DNA of 53,977 nt, taken from NCBI GenBank assembly GCA_045661205.1, contig JAZRFE010000058.1, forward strand, positions 1-53,977, in the 5' to 3' direction. The notes beneath the pieces are model-generated. The model was not told where the DNA came from and ran no database searches. It was given only the letters and a program-made list of their open reading frames with translations. Position numbers and translations under genes: made by a program. Each line of letters starts with the position of its first letter. Positions within the stretch are counted from its first letter, which is position 1. Of this stretch, positions 17,327 to 24,497 are shown piece after piece. Source of the stretch: HGM04593 sp045661205. Its GTDB lineage: Bacteria > Bacteroidota > Bacteroidia > Bacteroidales > Bacteroidaceae.

Positions 17327-17571
17327 TTGTTATGGCAACCCGTGTGTGGTGTTGTTTTTGCTTTTTTCTGTTTATTTTTCTATAATGGTGTTAAAATGGT
17401 TGCAAATTTAAGAATATGTGAACATTTTGTAAATCTCTCCTTGTGCCGGGTATTTTGTATTTATGTAGAATTGTATACAATATTTAGGAATAAATATGCA
17501 TAAAAAATATTTTTTTAGGGTTTTTATATAAATATTCTTCATATTTTTACATTGGTTTAAATTAAATTTAT
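17327..17571. other. AT-rich intergenic stretch upstream of gdhA
   Basis: About 245 nt without a supported gene. It contains only low-complexity AT-rich sequence and short open frames with no start context; the gdhA promoter lies at its right end. Confidence 0.5.
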
Positions 17572-17579
17572 TACCTTTG
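17572..17579 (+). promoter_or_regulatory. -7 box for gdhA
   Basis: TACCTTTG, an exact TAnnTTTG match, 39 nt before the gdhA ATG. A weaker TTGG is at 17552-17555 with 16-nt spacing. Confidence 0.55.
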
Positions 17580-17618
17580 TGGCGTACGAAAAGAAAATAA
17601 AAAGATAATTGTAAAAGT

Positions 17619-18953
17619 ATGAACGTAGAAACAACATTAGAAAAGCTGAAACAACGCTATCCCAACGAGCCCGAGTATTTCCAGGCAGTGGAGGAGGTGC
17701 TTCGCACCATTGAAGATGAGTACAACAAACATCCTGAATTTGAGGCTTGCAATTTGATTGAGCGTCTTTGTATTCCCGATAGAATTTTGCAGTTCCGTGT
17801 AACATGGGTTGATGACAAAGGTAATGTTCAGACAAATTTAGGCTACCGCGTACAGCATAACAATGCTATCGGTCCTTATAAAGGCGGTATCCGTTTCCAT
17901 CCTTCGGTAAACACAAACATATTGAAATACCTTGCTTTCGAGCAGACATTTAAGAACGCGCTTACTACATTGCCTATGGGTGGTGCTAAGGGTGGCTCGG
18001 ACTTCGACCCCAAAGGTAAGAGCGATGCCGAGGTTATGCGCTTCTGTCAGGCTTTCGTTACAGAGTTGTGGCGCAATATCGGTCCTGACATGGACGTTCC
18101 CGCCGGTGACATCGGCGTAGGTGGTCGCGAGGTAGGTTACATGTTCGGTATGTACAAGAAACTCACACGTGAGTTCACAGGTGTGTTCACAGGTAAAGGT
18201 CTCGACTTCGGCGGTTCACTTGTTCGTCCCGAGGCAACAGGTTACGGTAACATCTATTTCCTCCAGGAGATGTTGAAGACTCGTGGCTTGGATATCAAGG
18301 ATAAGGTTTGCCTTGTATCAGGTTCGGGTAACGTTGCACAGTACACTGTTGAGAAGGTTATCCAGCTCGGTGGTAAGGTGGTGACAATGAGCGACTCTGA
18401 CGGCTATATCTACGATGCTGACGGTATCACAAGAGAGAAACTTGACTTCATCATGGAGCTTAAGAACGTACGTCGTGGTCGCATCAAGGAGTATGCCGAC
18501 AAGTATGGCTGCAAATATGTTGCAGGTCAGAAACCCTGGGGCGAGAAAGGTGATATTGCACTTCCCTCGGCTACTCAGAATGAGATTAACGGCGAGCACG
18601 CGAAGATGCTTGTTGCTAACGGCGTGATTGCGGTTTCTGAGGGTGCTAACATGCCTTCTACTCCCGAGGCTGTAAATACATTTCAGGAGGCAGGCTTGCT
18701 CTATGCTCCCGGTAAGGCTTCTAACGCAGGCGGTGTATCTGTATCGGGTCTCGAAATGTCACAGAATGCTGCTCATATCAACTGGAGTGCCGAGACTGTT
18801 GATGAGAAACTCCACGAGATTATGAAAAATATCCACGCATCATGTGTTAAATATGGTACACGCGAGGATGGTTATGTTGACTATGTTAAGGGTGCTAACG
18901 TTGCAGGTTTCCTGAAGGTTGCTCGCGCAATGATGGCTCAGGGTATTGTTTAA
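17619..18953 (+). CDS. gdhA: Glutamate dehydrogenase, probably NADP-specific
   Basis: 444 residues, the length of the hexameric small-subunit enzyme that converts 2-oxoglutarate and ammonia to glutamate. The N-terminal substrate domain has YRVQHNNAIGPYKGGIRFHP and the catalytic lysine K124 in PMGGAKGGSDFDP; D163-region PAGDIGVGGREVGYM follows. The Rossmann domain carries SGSGNVAQYT with the nucleotide loop. The S-G-S-G loop and MSDSDG after the second strand fit NADP(H) use, as in enteric assimilatory enzymes, but coenzyme choice is an inference. It stands alone between a -7 box and a strong terminator. Codon choice is strongly biased (GGT, CGC/CGT, GAG), as expected of a highly expressed gene. 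Confidence 0.95.
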   Translation: MNVETTLEKLKQRYPNEPEYFQAVEEVLRTIEDEYNKHPEFEACNLIERLCIPDRILQFRVTWVDDKGNVQTNLGYRVQHNNAIGPYKGGIRFHPSVNTNILKYLAFEQTFKNALTTLPMGGAKGGSDFDPKGKSDAEVMRFCQAFVTELWRNIGPDMDVPAGDIGVGGREVGYMFGMYKKLTREFTGVFTGKGLDFGGSLVRPEATGYGNIYFLQEMLKTRGLDIKDKVCLVSGSGNVAQYTVEKVIQLGGKVVTMSDSDGYIYDADGITREKLDFIMELKNVRRGRIKEYADKYGCKYVAGQKPWGEKGDIALPSATQNEINGEHAKMLVANGVIAVSEGANMPSTPEAVNTFQEAGLLYAPGKASNAGGVSVSGLEMSQNAAHINWSAETVDEKLHEIMKNIHASCVKYGTREDGYVDYVKGANVAGFLKVARAMMAQGIV

Positions 18954-18972
18954 TACTCTTCCTTGATAAAAT

Positions 18973-19019
18973 AAAAAAGAGTTGCCGCGCATTCTGAATG
19001 TGTGGCAACTCTTTTTTTT
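18973..19019 (+). terminator. Terminator after gdhA
   Basis: Long stem of AAAGAGTTGCC-type arms (18975-18993 with 18997-19015, wobbles included) with a CTG loop and eight T residues. Confidence 0.85.
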
Positions 19020-19164
19020 GTTGCCGAAGATTTGATTTTTACAAAAAAAATGCCGAATATTGCATTTGGAATTTCCGTTTGCTTTTCTGCGGGACCTGTC
19101 AATGGTGTGAGAGGTGTATTTCGTAGCAGAAGGGCAATCTTTTTTTGTAAATAGAATTTGTACG

Positions 19165-20436
19165 ATGAACGAAATAAAAAAAGGATGGCGCTGGGTGCCG
19201 TCACTCTATTTTGCCGAGGGCTTGCCCTATTTCGCAGTGACCGCTATCTCGGTGATACTTTATAAAAAGATGGGGCTTAGCAATGCCGATATTGCATTGT
19301 ATACAAGCTGGTTCTATCTTCCCTGGGTCATCAAGCCTTTCTGGAGTCCCATTGTGGATATGCTCTCTACGCGTCGCGTGTGGATTGTTGCAACGCAGTT
19401 GCTCATGGGTGCGAGTCTTGCTTCGATAGCCTTTACAATTCCGCTGAGCAGTTTCTTGCAGTGGACAATATGTCTTTTCTGGCTGATGGCTTTCAGTTCT
19501 GCCACGCACGATATTGCTGCCGACGGCTTTTATATGCTTGGCTTGGGCGAGGAGGGGCAGTCGTTCTTTGCGGGAATAAGAAGTACTTTCTATCGCATTG
19601 CTACCATCTTTGGGCAGGGTGTGCTGGTCTATCTTGCGGGAAAACTTGAGGTGTTCACCGGTAATGTGGCTCTTGCGTGGAGCATTACATTCGGAATATT
19701 ATGCGCGTTGCTTTTGTTGCTTGGAGTGTATCATCAAAAGGTCTTGCCAAAGCCGGCGGCTGATGTGTCGCGAAGTGTTTCGGGAATAAAAGGGGTGTTT
19801 TCGAGCTTTGGAAAGATTATATCTACATTTTTTAAAAAGCCGGGTATCGTGCCTGCGTTGCTTTTTATGCTGCTCTTCAGGTTGCCTGAGGCTCAGCTTG
19901 TGAAACTTATCAATCCTTTTCTGATGGATGGTCGTGCCGAGGGTGGTCTTGCGATGACTACCGAGCAGATAGGTATCACTTATGGCACGATTGGTGTCAT
20001 CGGACTTATTATCGGTGGTATTCTTGGCGGTATCTGCATTTCGCGCAACGGACTGAAATATTGGTTGTGGCCTATGGTGCTTGCAATCTCCGTTCCCGAC
20101 CTTGTATATGTCTATCTTGCGTATGCCCAGCCTGACAGTCTGACGATAATAAACAGTTGTGTGTTTGTCGAGCAGCTCGGCTATGGCTTTGGCTTTACGG
20201 CTTATATGCTCTATCTTATATATTTCGCTCAGGGCGAGTATCCTACGGCTCATTATGCTATTTCCACTGCATTCATGGCGTTGGGTATGATGCTGCCGGG
20301 AATGGTGTCGGGATATATACAGGAGAACTTGGGCTATCTGAACTTTTTTATTTGGGTGATAATATGTTGTGCTGTAACATTTATTGTCTCGGCGCAGCTG
20401 AAGATTGCTCCAGGATTTGGTAAAAAACAAAAATAA
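19165..20436 (+). CDS. AmpG-like MFS permease (muropeptide/anhydro-sugar uptake)
   Basis: 423 residues with about 12 membrane helices, PAT/AmpG branch of the MFS. Diagnostic segments are YFAEGLPYFAV near the N terminus, FYLPWVIKPFWSPIVD, SATHDIAADGFYML and EQLGYGFGFTAYMLYLIYF. AmpG imports anhydromuropeptides into the cytosol during peptidoglycan recycling. The ATG at 19165 is chosen because homologs start at the WRWVPSLYFAEGL block; an in-frame upstream start lacks support. The amino-sugar kinase gene follows after 5 nt, which strengthens a role in wall-sugar salvage. A similar transporter-kinase pairing is known for MurNAc use in Tannerella (recalled, not checked). Substrate could be free MurNAc rather than muropeptide. 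Confidence 0.85.
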   Translation: MNEIKKGWRWVPSLYFAEGLPYFAVTAISVILYKKMGLSNADIALYTSWFYLPWVIKPFWSPIVDMLSTRRVWIVATQLLMGASLASIAFTIPLSSFLQWTICLFWLMAFSSATHDIAADGFYMLGLGEEGQSFFAGIRSTFYRIATIFGQGVLVYLAGKLEVFTGNVALAWSITFGILCALLLLLGVYHQKVLPKPAADVSRSVSGIKGVFSSFGKIISTFFKKPGIVPALLFMLLFRLPEAQLVKLINPFLMDGRAEGGLAMTTEQIGITYGTIGVIGLIIGGILGGICISRNGLKYWLWPMVLAISVPDLVYVYLAYAQPDSLTIINSCVFVEQLGYGFGFTAYMLYLIYFAQGEYPTAHYAISTAFMALGMMLPGMVSGYIQENLGYLNFFIWVIICCAVTFIVSAQLKIAPGFGKKQK

Positions 20437-20441
20437 TATAT

Positions 20442-21278
20442 ATGATTCTTATATCTGACAGTGGTTCCACAAAGACTGATTGGGTGCTTTTGGATGGCGA
20501 TACAGTGGTGCTGAGAGTAAAGACGCAGGGTCTTAACCCCACGCAGCAGAAGTGTGAGGATATTGCCGGTATTCTCGAGTGTGAATTGAAACCTCAGCTT
20601 GCGGGGAAAGAGCCCGAAGAGATATTCTTCTATGGTGCGGGTTGTGCTTACGAAGAGGCAAACTCTCGCATGAGAAAGGCTCTTGAGTTGCTCTTTGTTA
20701 CAAAGAATATCGAGATTAACAGTGATCTGTTGGCTGCTGCGCGTGCTCTTTGCGGACACGAAGAGGGTATTGCCTGTATTTTGGGTACCGGCTCAAACTC
20801 GTGCTACTATAATGGCAAGGAGATAGTGGATAATATTCCTCCGCTGGGTTTCATTCTTGGCGACGAGGGTAGTGGAGCGGCTCTTGGTCGTCAGCTTGTG
20901 AACGGGTGTCTCAAAAGACAGTTCCCGCAAGAGGTGTGTGCAAAGTTTCTTGAACAGTACAATCTCGATGTTGCAAAAATTCTTGAACGTGTCTACCACG
21001 AGCCTATGCCCGGCCGATTCCTTGCGAGTCTTTCGCCCTTCCTTTATGAGAACCGCAAGAACCCCGAAATTCACAATATGCTTGTGAAAAGTTTTGTGGC
21101 ATTCTTCCAACACAATTCCATGGCCTACCGTAGGTCGTGGCTACCGGTGCACTTTGTCGGGGGGATAGCTGTTAATTTTCAGGAGGAGGTGAAAGAGGCT
21201 GCCGAGAGTCTCGGTCTTTCAATAGGTAATATAGTGGAGAGTCCCATGAAAGGACTTGTTGAGTTCCACACTGCATAA
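20442..21278 (+). CDS. murK: BadF/BadG-type N-acetylglucosamine/N-acetylmuramic acid kinase
   Basis: 278 residues of the ASKHA kinase fold. The phosphate-1 loop DSGSTKTDW (6-14), the segment CILGTGSNSCYYNG and the GFILGDEGSGAALGR motif are those of the GlcNAc/MurNAc kinases (eukaryotic NAGK, Clostridium MurK). It phosphorylates amino sugars with ATP at O6 or, for MurK, to MurNAc-6-P. Position 5 nt after the AmpG-like gene points to recovered cell-wall sugars as substrate. No MurQ etherase or NagA/NagB is in the window, so the rest of the pathway must be elsewhere. The symbol is given by analogy; GlcNAc kinase is equally possible. Confidence 0.8.
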   Translation: MILISDSGSTKTDWVLLDGDTVVLRVKTQGLNPTQQKCEDIAGILECELKPQLAGKEPEEIFFYGAGCAYEEANSRMRKALELLFVTKNIEINSDLLAAARALCGHEEGIACILGTGSNSCYYNGKEIVDNIPPLGFILGDEGSGAALGRQLVNGCLKRQFPQEVCAKFLEQYNLDVAKILERVYHEPMPGRFLASLSPFLYENRKNPEIHNMLVKSFVAFFQHNSMAYRRSWLPVHFVGGIAVNFQEEVKEAAESLGLSIGNIVESPMKGLVEFHTA

Positions 21279-21293
21279 GTAATGTTGTAATGT

Positions 21294-21326
21294 AAAAAGG
21301 ATTGACCTCGGTCAATCCTTTTTTTG
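21294..21326 (+). terminator. Terminator after murK-like gene
   Basis: Arms AAAAAGGATTGACC and GGTCAATCCTTTTT around a 2-nt centre, with a T-run. The 3' end of the minus-strand RNase P RNA lies just beyond. Confidence 0.85.
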
Positions 21327-21334
21327 ATAAAAAT

Positions 21335-21684
21335 AAGCAGTCAGCCTATAAGCCGGGTTCTGTACCTTTTGTGAAAAAGGCGTCTGTCATTCATCTACTC
21401 CCGATGTCACCATCGGACTGAAGCGTTCTACCCTCCAACTCGGACGAGCAGCCCTCAAATGTCGGTATACGCGAACTTGCAGCCTCCAAGACGCACGGCT
21501 CGTACATCGCTGCACGACCGGTGGGCTCTTACCCCACCTTCTCACCCTTACCCTTGCGGGCGGTTATTTTCTTCTACGTTACTCTGCCCTCGCGAACAGC
21601 TTTCTGTTAGGAAGTGGAGTGCTCTATGCTGCCCGGACTTTCCTCCTTTGCTCGTGGCAACGGCGACAGACTGTCCGACTGCTT
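21335..21684 (-). ncRNA. rnpB: RNase P RNA (M1, type A)
   Basis: Read on the minus strand it starts AAGCAGTC (21684 downward) and ends GACTGCTT (to 21335), which pair as helix P1, giving about 350 nt. Conserved cores are plainly visible: GAGGAAAGTCCGGGC near the 5' end, AGGGTGAGAAGGTGGGGTAAGAGC pieces in the specificity domain, and CCCGGCTTATAGG near the 3' end. This is the catalytic RNA that matures tRNA 5' ends. Open reading frames on either strand here are incidental. It has its own minus-strand promoter at 21699-21729. Confidence 0.95.
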
Positions 21685-21698
21685 ATTGTAAACTTTTG

Positions 21699-21729
21699 CA
21701 AAGATAGTGCAAGTCGAGAGGAGAACAAA
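21699..21729 (-). promoter_or_regulatory. Promoter of rnpB
   Basis: Minus strand: TTTG (21729-21726), exactly 19 nt, TATCTTTG (21706-21699), 15 nt before the RNA 5' end. A second CAAAGATAGTG copy at 21773 lacks this context. Confidence 0.7.
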
Positions 21730-21807
21730 ATAAATGCATTTATTTTTTCTCACGAGGCGCCGCCTATCTTATCCAAAGATAGTGTAAGTTGCTTTTGGCC
21801 TTTGGCT

Positions 21808-21835
21808 TTGCCAACCGCCAACCGCTAACCGCCAA
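21808..21835. repeat. Short heptad repeat (CCAACCG/CTAACCG)
   Basis: Three tandem imperfect heptamers, AACCGCC-AACCGCT-AACCGCC, at about 21812-21834 in the gap between rnpB and htrA. Small, function unknown. Confidence 0.55.
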
Positions 21836-21945
21836 AAAATGTGAAAAGCATCTTTTCAAGGTGAAAGAAGTGTTAATTCGTAGCTTTGTCTGTTAAATGA
21901 AAGGAAAAAACTGTCCTTTTCTTTACAATTCAATGTTTTTGCTCT

Positions 21946-21953
21946 TATATTTG
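21946..21953 (+). promoter_or_regulatory. -7 box for htrA
   Basis: TATATTTG followed by CGGTGTG; TTTA at 21922-21925 gives a near -33 at N20. The same 15 nt, TATATTTGCGGTGTG, recurs at 27896. Confidence 0.5.
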
Positions 21954-22007
21954 CGGTGTGAATGTTATAATTCAAACAAGAAATTAACAAAAATATTAAA
22001 TAGACTT

Positions 22008-23498
22008 ATGAAAAAGGGAATTAAAAATTTGCTTTACGGTGCGGCAGTGGTTGCTGTCAGTGCAACTGTTGCATCTGTTACAACCTACAAGGTGATTGAA
22101 AAAAGTAATATTGTCGTTGATGGGGGAGTAGAGACAGTGGCTGTGCCTGCGCAAAAGGCGGCATTCGCCCAAACGGTAGCTCCTCTTGAGCGTGCCGACC
22201 TCACCGAGGCTGCGGATAGATCGCTGCATGCGGTGGTTCATATAAAATCTACGCAGAATAGTAAGGTTCAGACAATACAACGTGCTCCGGATATCTACGA
22301 TTTCTTCTTTGGTGATGGAACGGGTCGCCGACAGCAGGTGAGAACTCAGCCACGCGTGGGCTTTGGCTCTGGTGTGATACTCTCTGAGGATGGTTATATC
22401 GTTACCAACCACCATGTGATTGATGGTGCCGACGTGATTGATGTTACTCTCAACGACAATCGTTCGTTTAAAGGTCGTCTTATCGGTAGCGACGAAAATA
22501 CAGACCTTGCTCTCATTAAGATAGAGGTTGATGAGAAATTACCCGCCCTTCCTGTTGGTGACAGCGATAATCTGAGAGTGGGCGAGTGGGTGCTTGCAGT
22601 GGGTAACCCCTTTAATCTCACCTCTACCGTTACAGCTGGAATCGTTAGCGCGAAGGCACGCACTCTGGGTGTGTATAATGGCGGAATAGAATCGTTTATA
22701 CAGACCGATGCGGCCATTAATCAAGGAAACAGTGGCGGTGCGCTTGTGAATGCGGCCGGTGAACTTGTGGGAATAAATTCAGTATTAACCTCTCCGACAG
22801 GTTCGTATGCGGGCTATGGCTTTGCCATTCCTACAAGCATCATGACTAAAGTGGTGTCCGACCTAAAGGAGTATGGTACTGTGCAGCGTGCTATTCTTGG
22901 AATTATGGGTGGTACTGTTACTGCTGAACTTGCCGAGGAGAAGGAGCTTGGTACTGTCGATGGTGTGTACGTGAGCGAGGTGATGCCCGATGGTGCTGCG
23001 CAAGAGGCCGGTATAGAGGTAGGTGATGTAATCATTGCTGTTGATGGCTCGAAAATAAAAAATATGGCTCAGATGCAGGAGATGTTTACAAAACATCAGC
23101 CGGGTGACAAGGTACGTTTGACAATCATGCGCAAGAAAAAGGAAAAAGAGCTTGATGTTGTGCTCAAGAATGTGCAAGGAAATACCAATGTGGTGAAGAA
23201 TGCCGATCTTGATATGCTTGGTGCTACGTTCAAAGAGGTTGACGAAAAGGATATGCGTCTTTATAAGGTGAACTATGGCTTGAAGGTGCTCGAAGTTTCC
23301 AAAGGTCGTTTTGCCGATGCGGGAATCCCCAAAGGTTTTGTCGTGCAGAAGGTGAACAATGTTCCAATGAAGAGTGTCGATGATATTCAGAAAGCTGTTA
23401 AGCAGGCTAATGCTTCCACTGATCAGGTGCTGTTTATCTCGGGTGTGACCTCTTCGGGTAAGCGTGCCTACTATTCGGTGAATCTTTCTCAGGAATAA
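22008..23498 (+). CDS. htrA: Periplasmic HtrA/DegQ serine protease with two PDZ domains
   Basis: 496 residues from the ATG at 22008, where an N-terminal membrane/signal segment starts (LLYGAAVVAVSATVASV); frame upstream to 21897 is open but overlaps the promoter. Trypsin-like domain about 65-290 with the complete triad H136 (VTNHHVID), D166 (NTDLALIK) and S242 (NQGNSGGAL). PDZ1 at about 305-390 (GVYVSEVMPDGAAQEAGIEVGD in pieces) and a divergent PDZ2 at about 410-496. It degrades and chaperones misfolded envelope proteins. The linker holding residues 95-115 has an extra segment with a DFFFGDGTGRRQQ loop, typical of DegQ/DegP loop LA. Monocistronic. Confidence 0.95.
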   Translation: MKKGIKNLLYGAAVVAVSATVASVTTYKVIEKSNIVVDGGVETVAVPAQKAAFAQTVAPLERADLTEAADRSLHAVVHIKSTQNSKVQTIQRAPDIYDFFFGDGTGRRQQVRTQPRVGFGSGVILSEDGYIVTNHHVIDGADVIDVTLNDNRSFKGRLIGSDENTDLALIKIEVDEKLPALPVGDSDNLRVGEWVLAVGNPFNLTSTVTAGIVSAKARTLGVYNGGIESFIQTDAAINQGNSGGALVNAAGELVGINSVLTSPTGSYAGYGFAIPTSIMTKVVSDLKEYGTVQRAILGIMGGTVTAELAEEKELGTVDGVYVSEVMPDGAAQEAGIEVGDVIIAVDGSKIKNMAQMQEMFTKHQPGDKVRLTIMRKKKEKELDVVLKNVQGNTNVVKNADLDMLGATFKEVDEKDMRLYKVNYGLKVLEVSKGRFADAGIPKGFVVQKVNNVPMKSVDDIQKAVKQANASTDQVLFISGVTSSGKRAYYSVNLSQE

Positions 23499-23539
23499 AA
23501 AGCTTTTTTGAGTGTTGTTAATAAAAAACAGGCAGATAT

Positions 23540-23570
23540 TTTGCAGATTAAAAAAATAGCAGTATCTTTG
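23540..23570 (+). promoter_or_regulatory. Promoter of ffs
   Basis: TTTG (23540-23543), 19 nt, TATCTTTG (23563-23570); the SRP RNA begins about 7 nt later. Confidence 0.7.
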
Positions 23571-23576
23571 CAGAAG

Positions 23577-23686
23577 TTATGGGTAAGTCCTATACGGCCA
23601 GCTCCTAGCGAATCCTCCAGGGCTTGACCGCAGCAAAGGTAGTTGGTTGTAGCGGCGCGATTTAGGTAGCTTACCCACCCCCATAA
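23577..23686 (+). ncRNA. ffs: Signal recognition particle RNA (small bacterial type)
   Basis: About 110 nt. Ends TTATGGGTAAG and CTTACCC...CCATAA pair to close a long hairpin. The apical part contains CCAGGGCTTGACC-GCAGCAAAGGTAG, the Bacteroidetes version of the SRP domain IV motif that binds Ffh. It guides ribosomes making membrane proteins to the translocon. Promoter and terminator abut it on both sides. The exact 5' and 3' ends are estimated from pairing. Confidence 0.9.
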
Positions 23687-23719
23687 AGAGTTTGTCCAAT
23701 GGACAAACTCTTTTTTTTT
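23685..23719 (+). terminator. Terminator of ffs
   Basis: Arms AAAGAGTTTGTCC (23685-23697) and GGACAAACTCTTT (23701-23713), then T-run to 23719. Confidence 0.9.
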
Positions 23720-23743
23720 GTTTCTACTCTTGATGGTGGAAAC

Positions 23744-23790
23744 AAAAAATAGCAGGCTTATGACAAAAATAAAATGTCTCGCCTGCTATT
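23744..23790 (-). terminator. Terminator of tRNA-Thr
   Basis: Minus strand: AATAGCAGGC (23790-23781) and GCCTGCTATT (23757-23748) with an inner GACA/TGTC stem, then T-run and G. Confidence 0.75.
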
Positions 23791-23816
23791 CCATTAAAAT
23801 AACAATATTTATGTCG

Positions 23817-23889
23817 AGCCGAGTCGGGGACTCGAACCCCGGACCTACTCATTACGAATGAGTTGCTCTACCAACTGAGCTAATTCGGC
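23817..23889 (-). tRNA. tRNA-Thr (anticodon CGU)
   Basis: Read on the minus strand: GCCGAATTAGCTCAGTTGG start, anticodon stem ACTCA/TGAGT with loop TTCGTAA giving anticodon CGT (codon ACG), T arm GGGGTTCGAGTCCCC. The acceptor stem has one A-C mismatch at pair 6-67. CCA is not encoded. Transcribed alone. Confidence 0.95.
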
Positions 23890-23912
23890 CTATGCATTTT
23901 TTCGATGTGCTG

Positions 23913-23920
23913 CAAAGGTA
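23913..23920 (-). promoter_or_regulatory. -7 box for tRNA-Thr
   Basis: Minus-strand TACCTTTG, 24 nt before the tRNA; a TTGT lies about 19 nt further upstream. Confidence 0.6.
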
Positions 23921-24044
23921 ATGATAAAAAGCCTTATCGACAATAAAAATCATCTGTTTTTTGTGACTTTTTTCGCTGGTACGTGCTGTTGTGCTGTGTA
24001 AATAATTTTTTTGAAAAATAAATTGTTTTATTCTCCATTTCGGC

Positions 24045-24075
24045 TTTCGTATTGTGGAAAAAATGTGTATCTTTG
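24045..24075 (+). promoter_or_regulatory. Promoter of the carB leader
   Basis: TTTC (24045-24048), 19 nt, TATCTTTG (24068-24075). The leader that follows is about 415 nt, far longer than others in the window. Confidence 0.6.
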
Positions 24076-24199
24076 CAACGCTAATAGTGCGAGTGTGTGG
24101 CGCGCTTGTGGTGCGCTCTCTTGTAAATGCTATTTTTTTATGGAAAAAAGCGTCTGTTGTCGCTTGGTTTTTCCTTTGACAGTTTGATTATTTATTAGG

Positions 24200-24361
24200 A
24201 TGAAACGATTTAAAATGTTTGTCGAGAAAATGAAGCAATACTATATGCAGGGTAACGGTTCTATCTGTTTATCTGCATCTGATAATCGCTTTTATTTTTT
24301 GTGTAGCAGTCATTCGTTTTTGTCTGTATATAGATATGTTGTTTATAGTCGTTTCTGTTGA
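24200..24361 (+). CDS. Putative carB leader ORF (53 codons)
   Basis: ATG at 24200 preceded by an AGG, TGA stop at 24359-24361, 53 codons. The start reads MKRFKMFVEKMKQYYMQG and the later half is rich in Tyr, Val and Phe (RYVVYSRFC at the end). It has no similarity I recognise. What argues for function is position: it lies between the carB promoter and carB, passes through a T-rich segment (about 24289-24300) and its stop codon sits in the loop and 3' arm of an intrinsic terminator. It may be a leader peptide whose translation controls termination. It could also be a chance ORF. Confidence 0.4.
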   Translation: MKRFKMFVEKMKQYYMQGNGSICLSASDNRFYFLCSSHSFLSVYRYVVYSRFC

Positions 24362-24376
24362 AACGACTATTTTTTT
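24345..24376 (+). terminator. Intrinsic terminator/attenuator inside the carB leader
   Basis: Perfect 11-bp stem, 24345-24355 with 24360-24370, loop TGTT, followed by T residues to 24376. It is located 120 nt before carB and after a long transcribed leader, so full-length carB mRNA requires read-through. The ORF stop codon (24359-24361) overlaps it. Confidence 0.8.
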
Positions 24377-24497
24377 GATTGATTGAAGTTGTTTATGCTG
24401 CCTCAGGTGCATAAATATGATGTTGTGATGAAATGTTTGCGTAAGCAGAATATTACGAAACGAAAATATTGAATAAATACTAAATACCGAAAAGGAT

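Noticed and set aside
17229..17503. Short open frames of about 60 codons between the prolyl-tRNA deacylase and gdhA
   Set aside because: Span a terminator and AT-rich spacer; no conserved feature or coupling.
19070..19164. 34-codon ORF before the AmpG-like gene
   Set aside because: No promoter placement, overlap or family resemblance to support it.
21773..21780. Second minus-strand TATCTTTG as an extra rnpB promoter
   Set aside because: No -33 TTTG at the usual spacing; the site at 21699-21729 is a full match next to the RNA.
21459..21828. Short plus-strand open frames in 21459-21828
   Set aside because: Lie on the RNase P RNA gene and its promoter region, whose structure explains the sequence.
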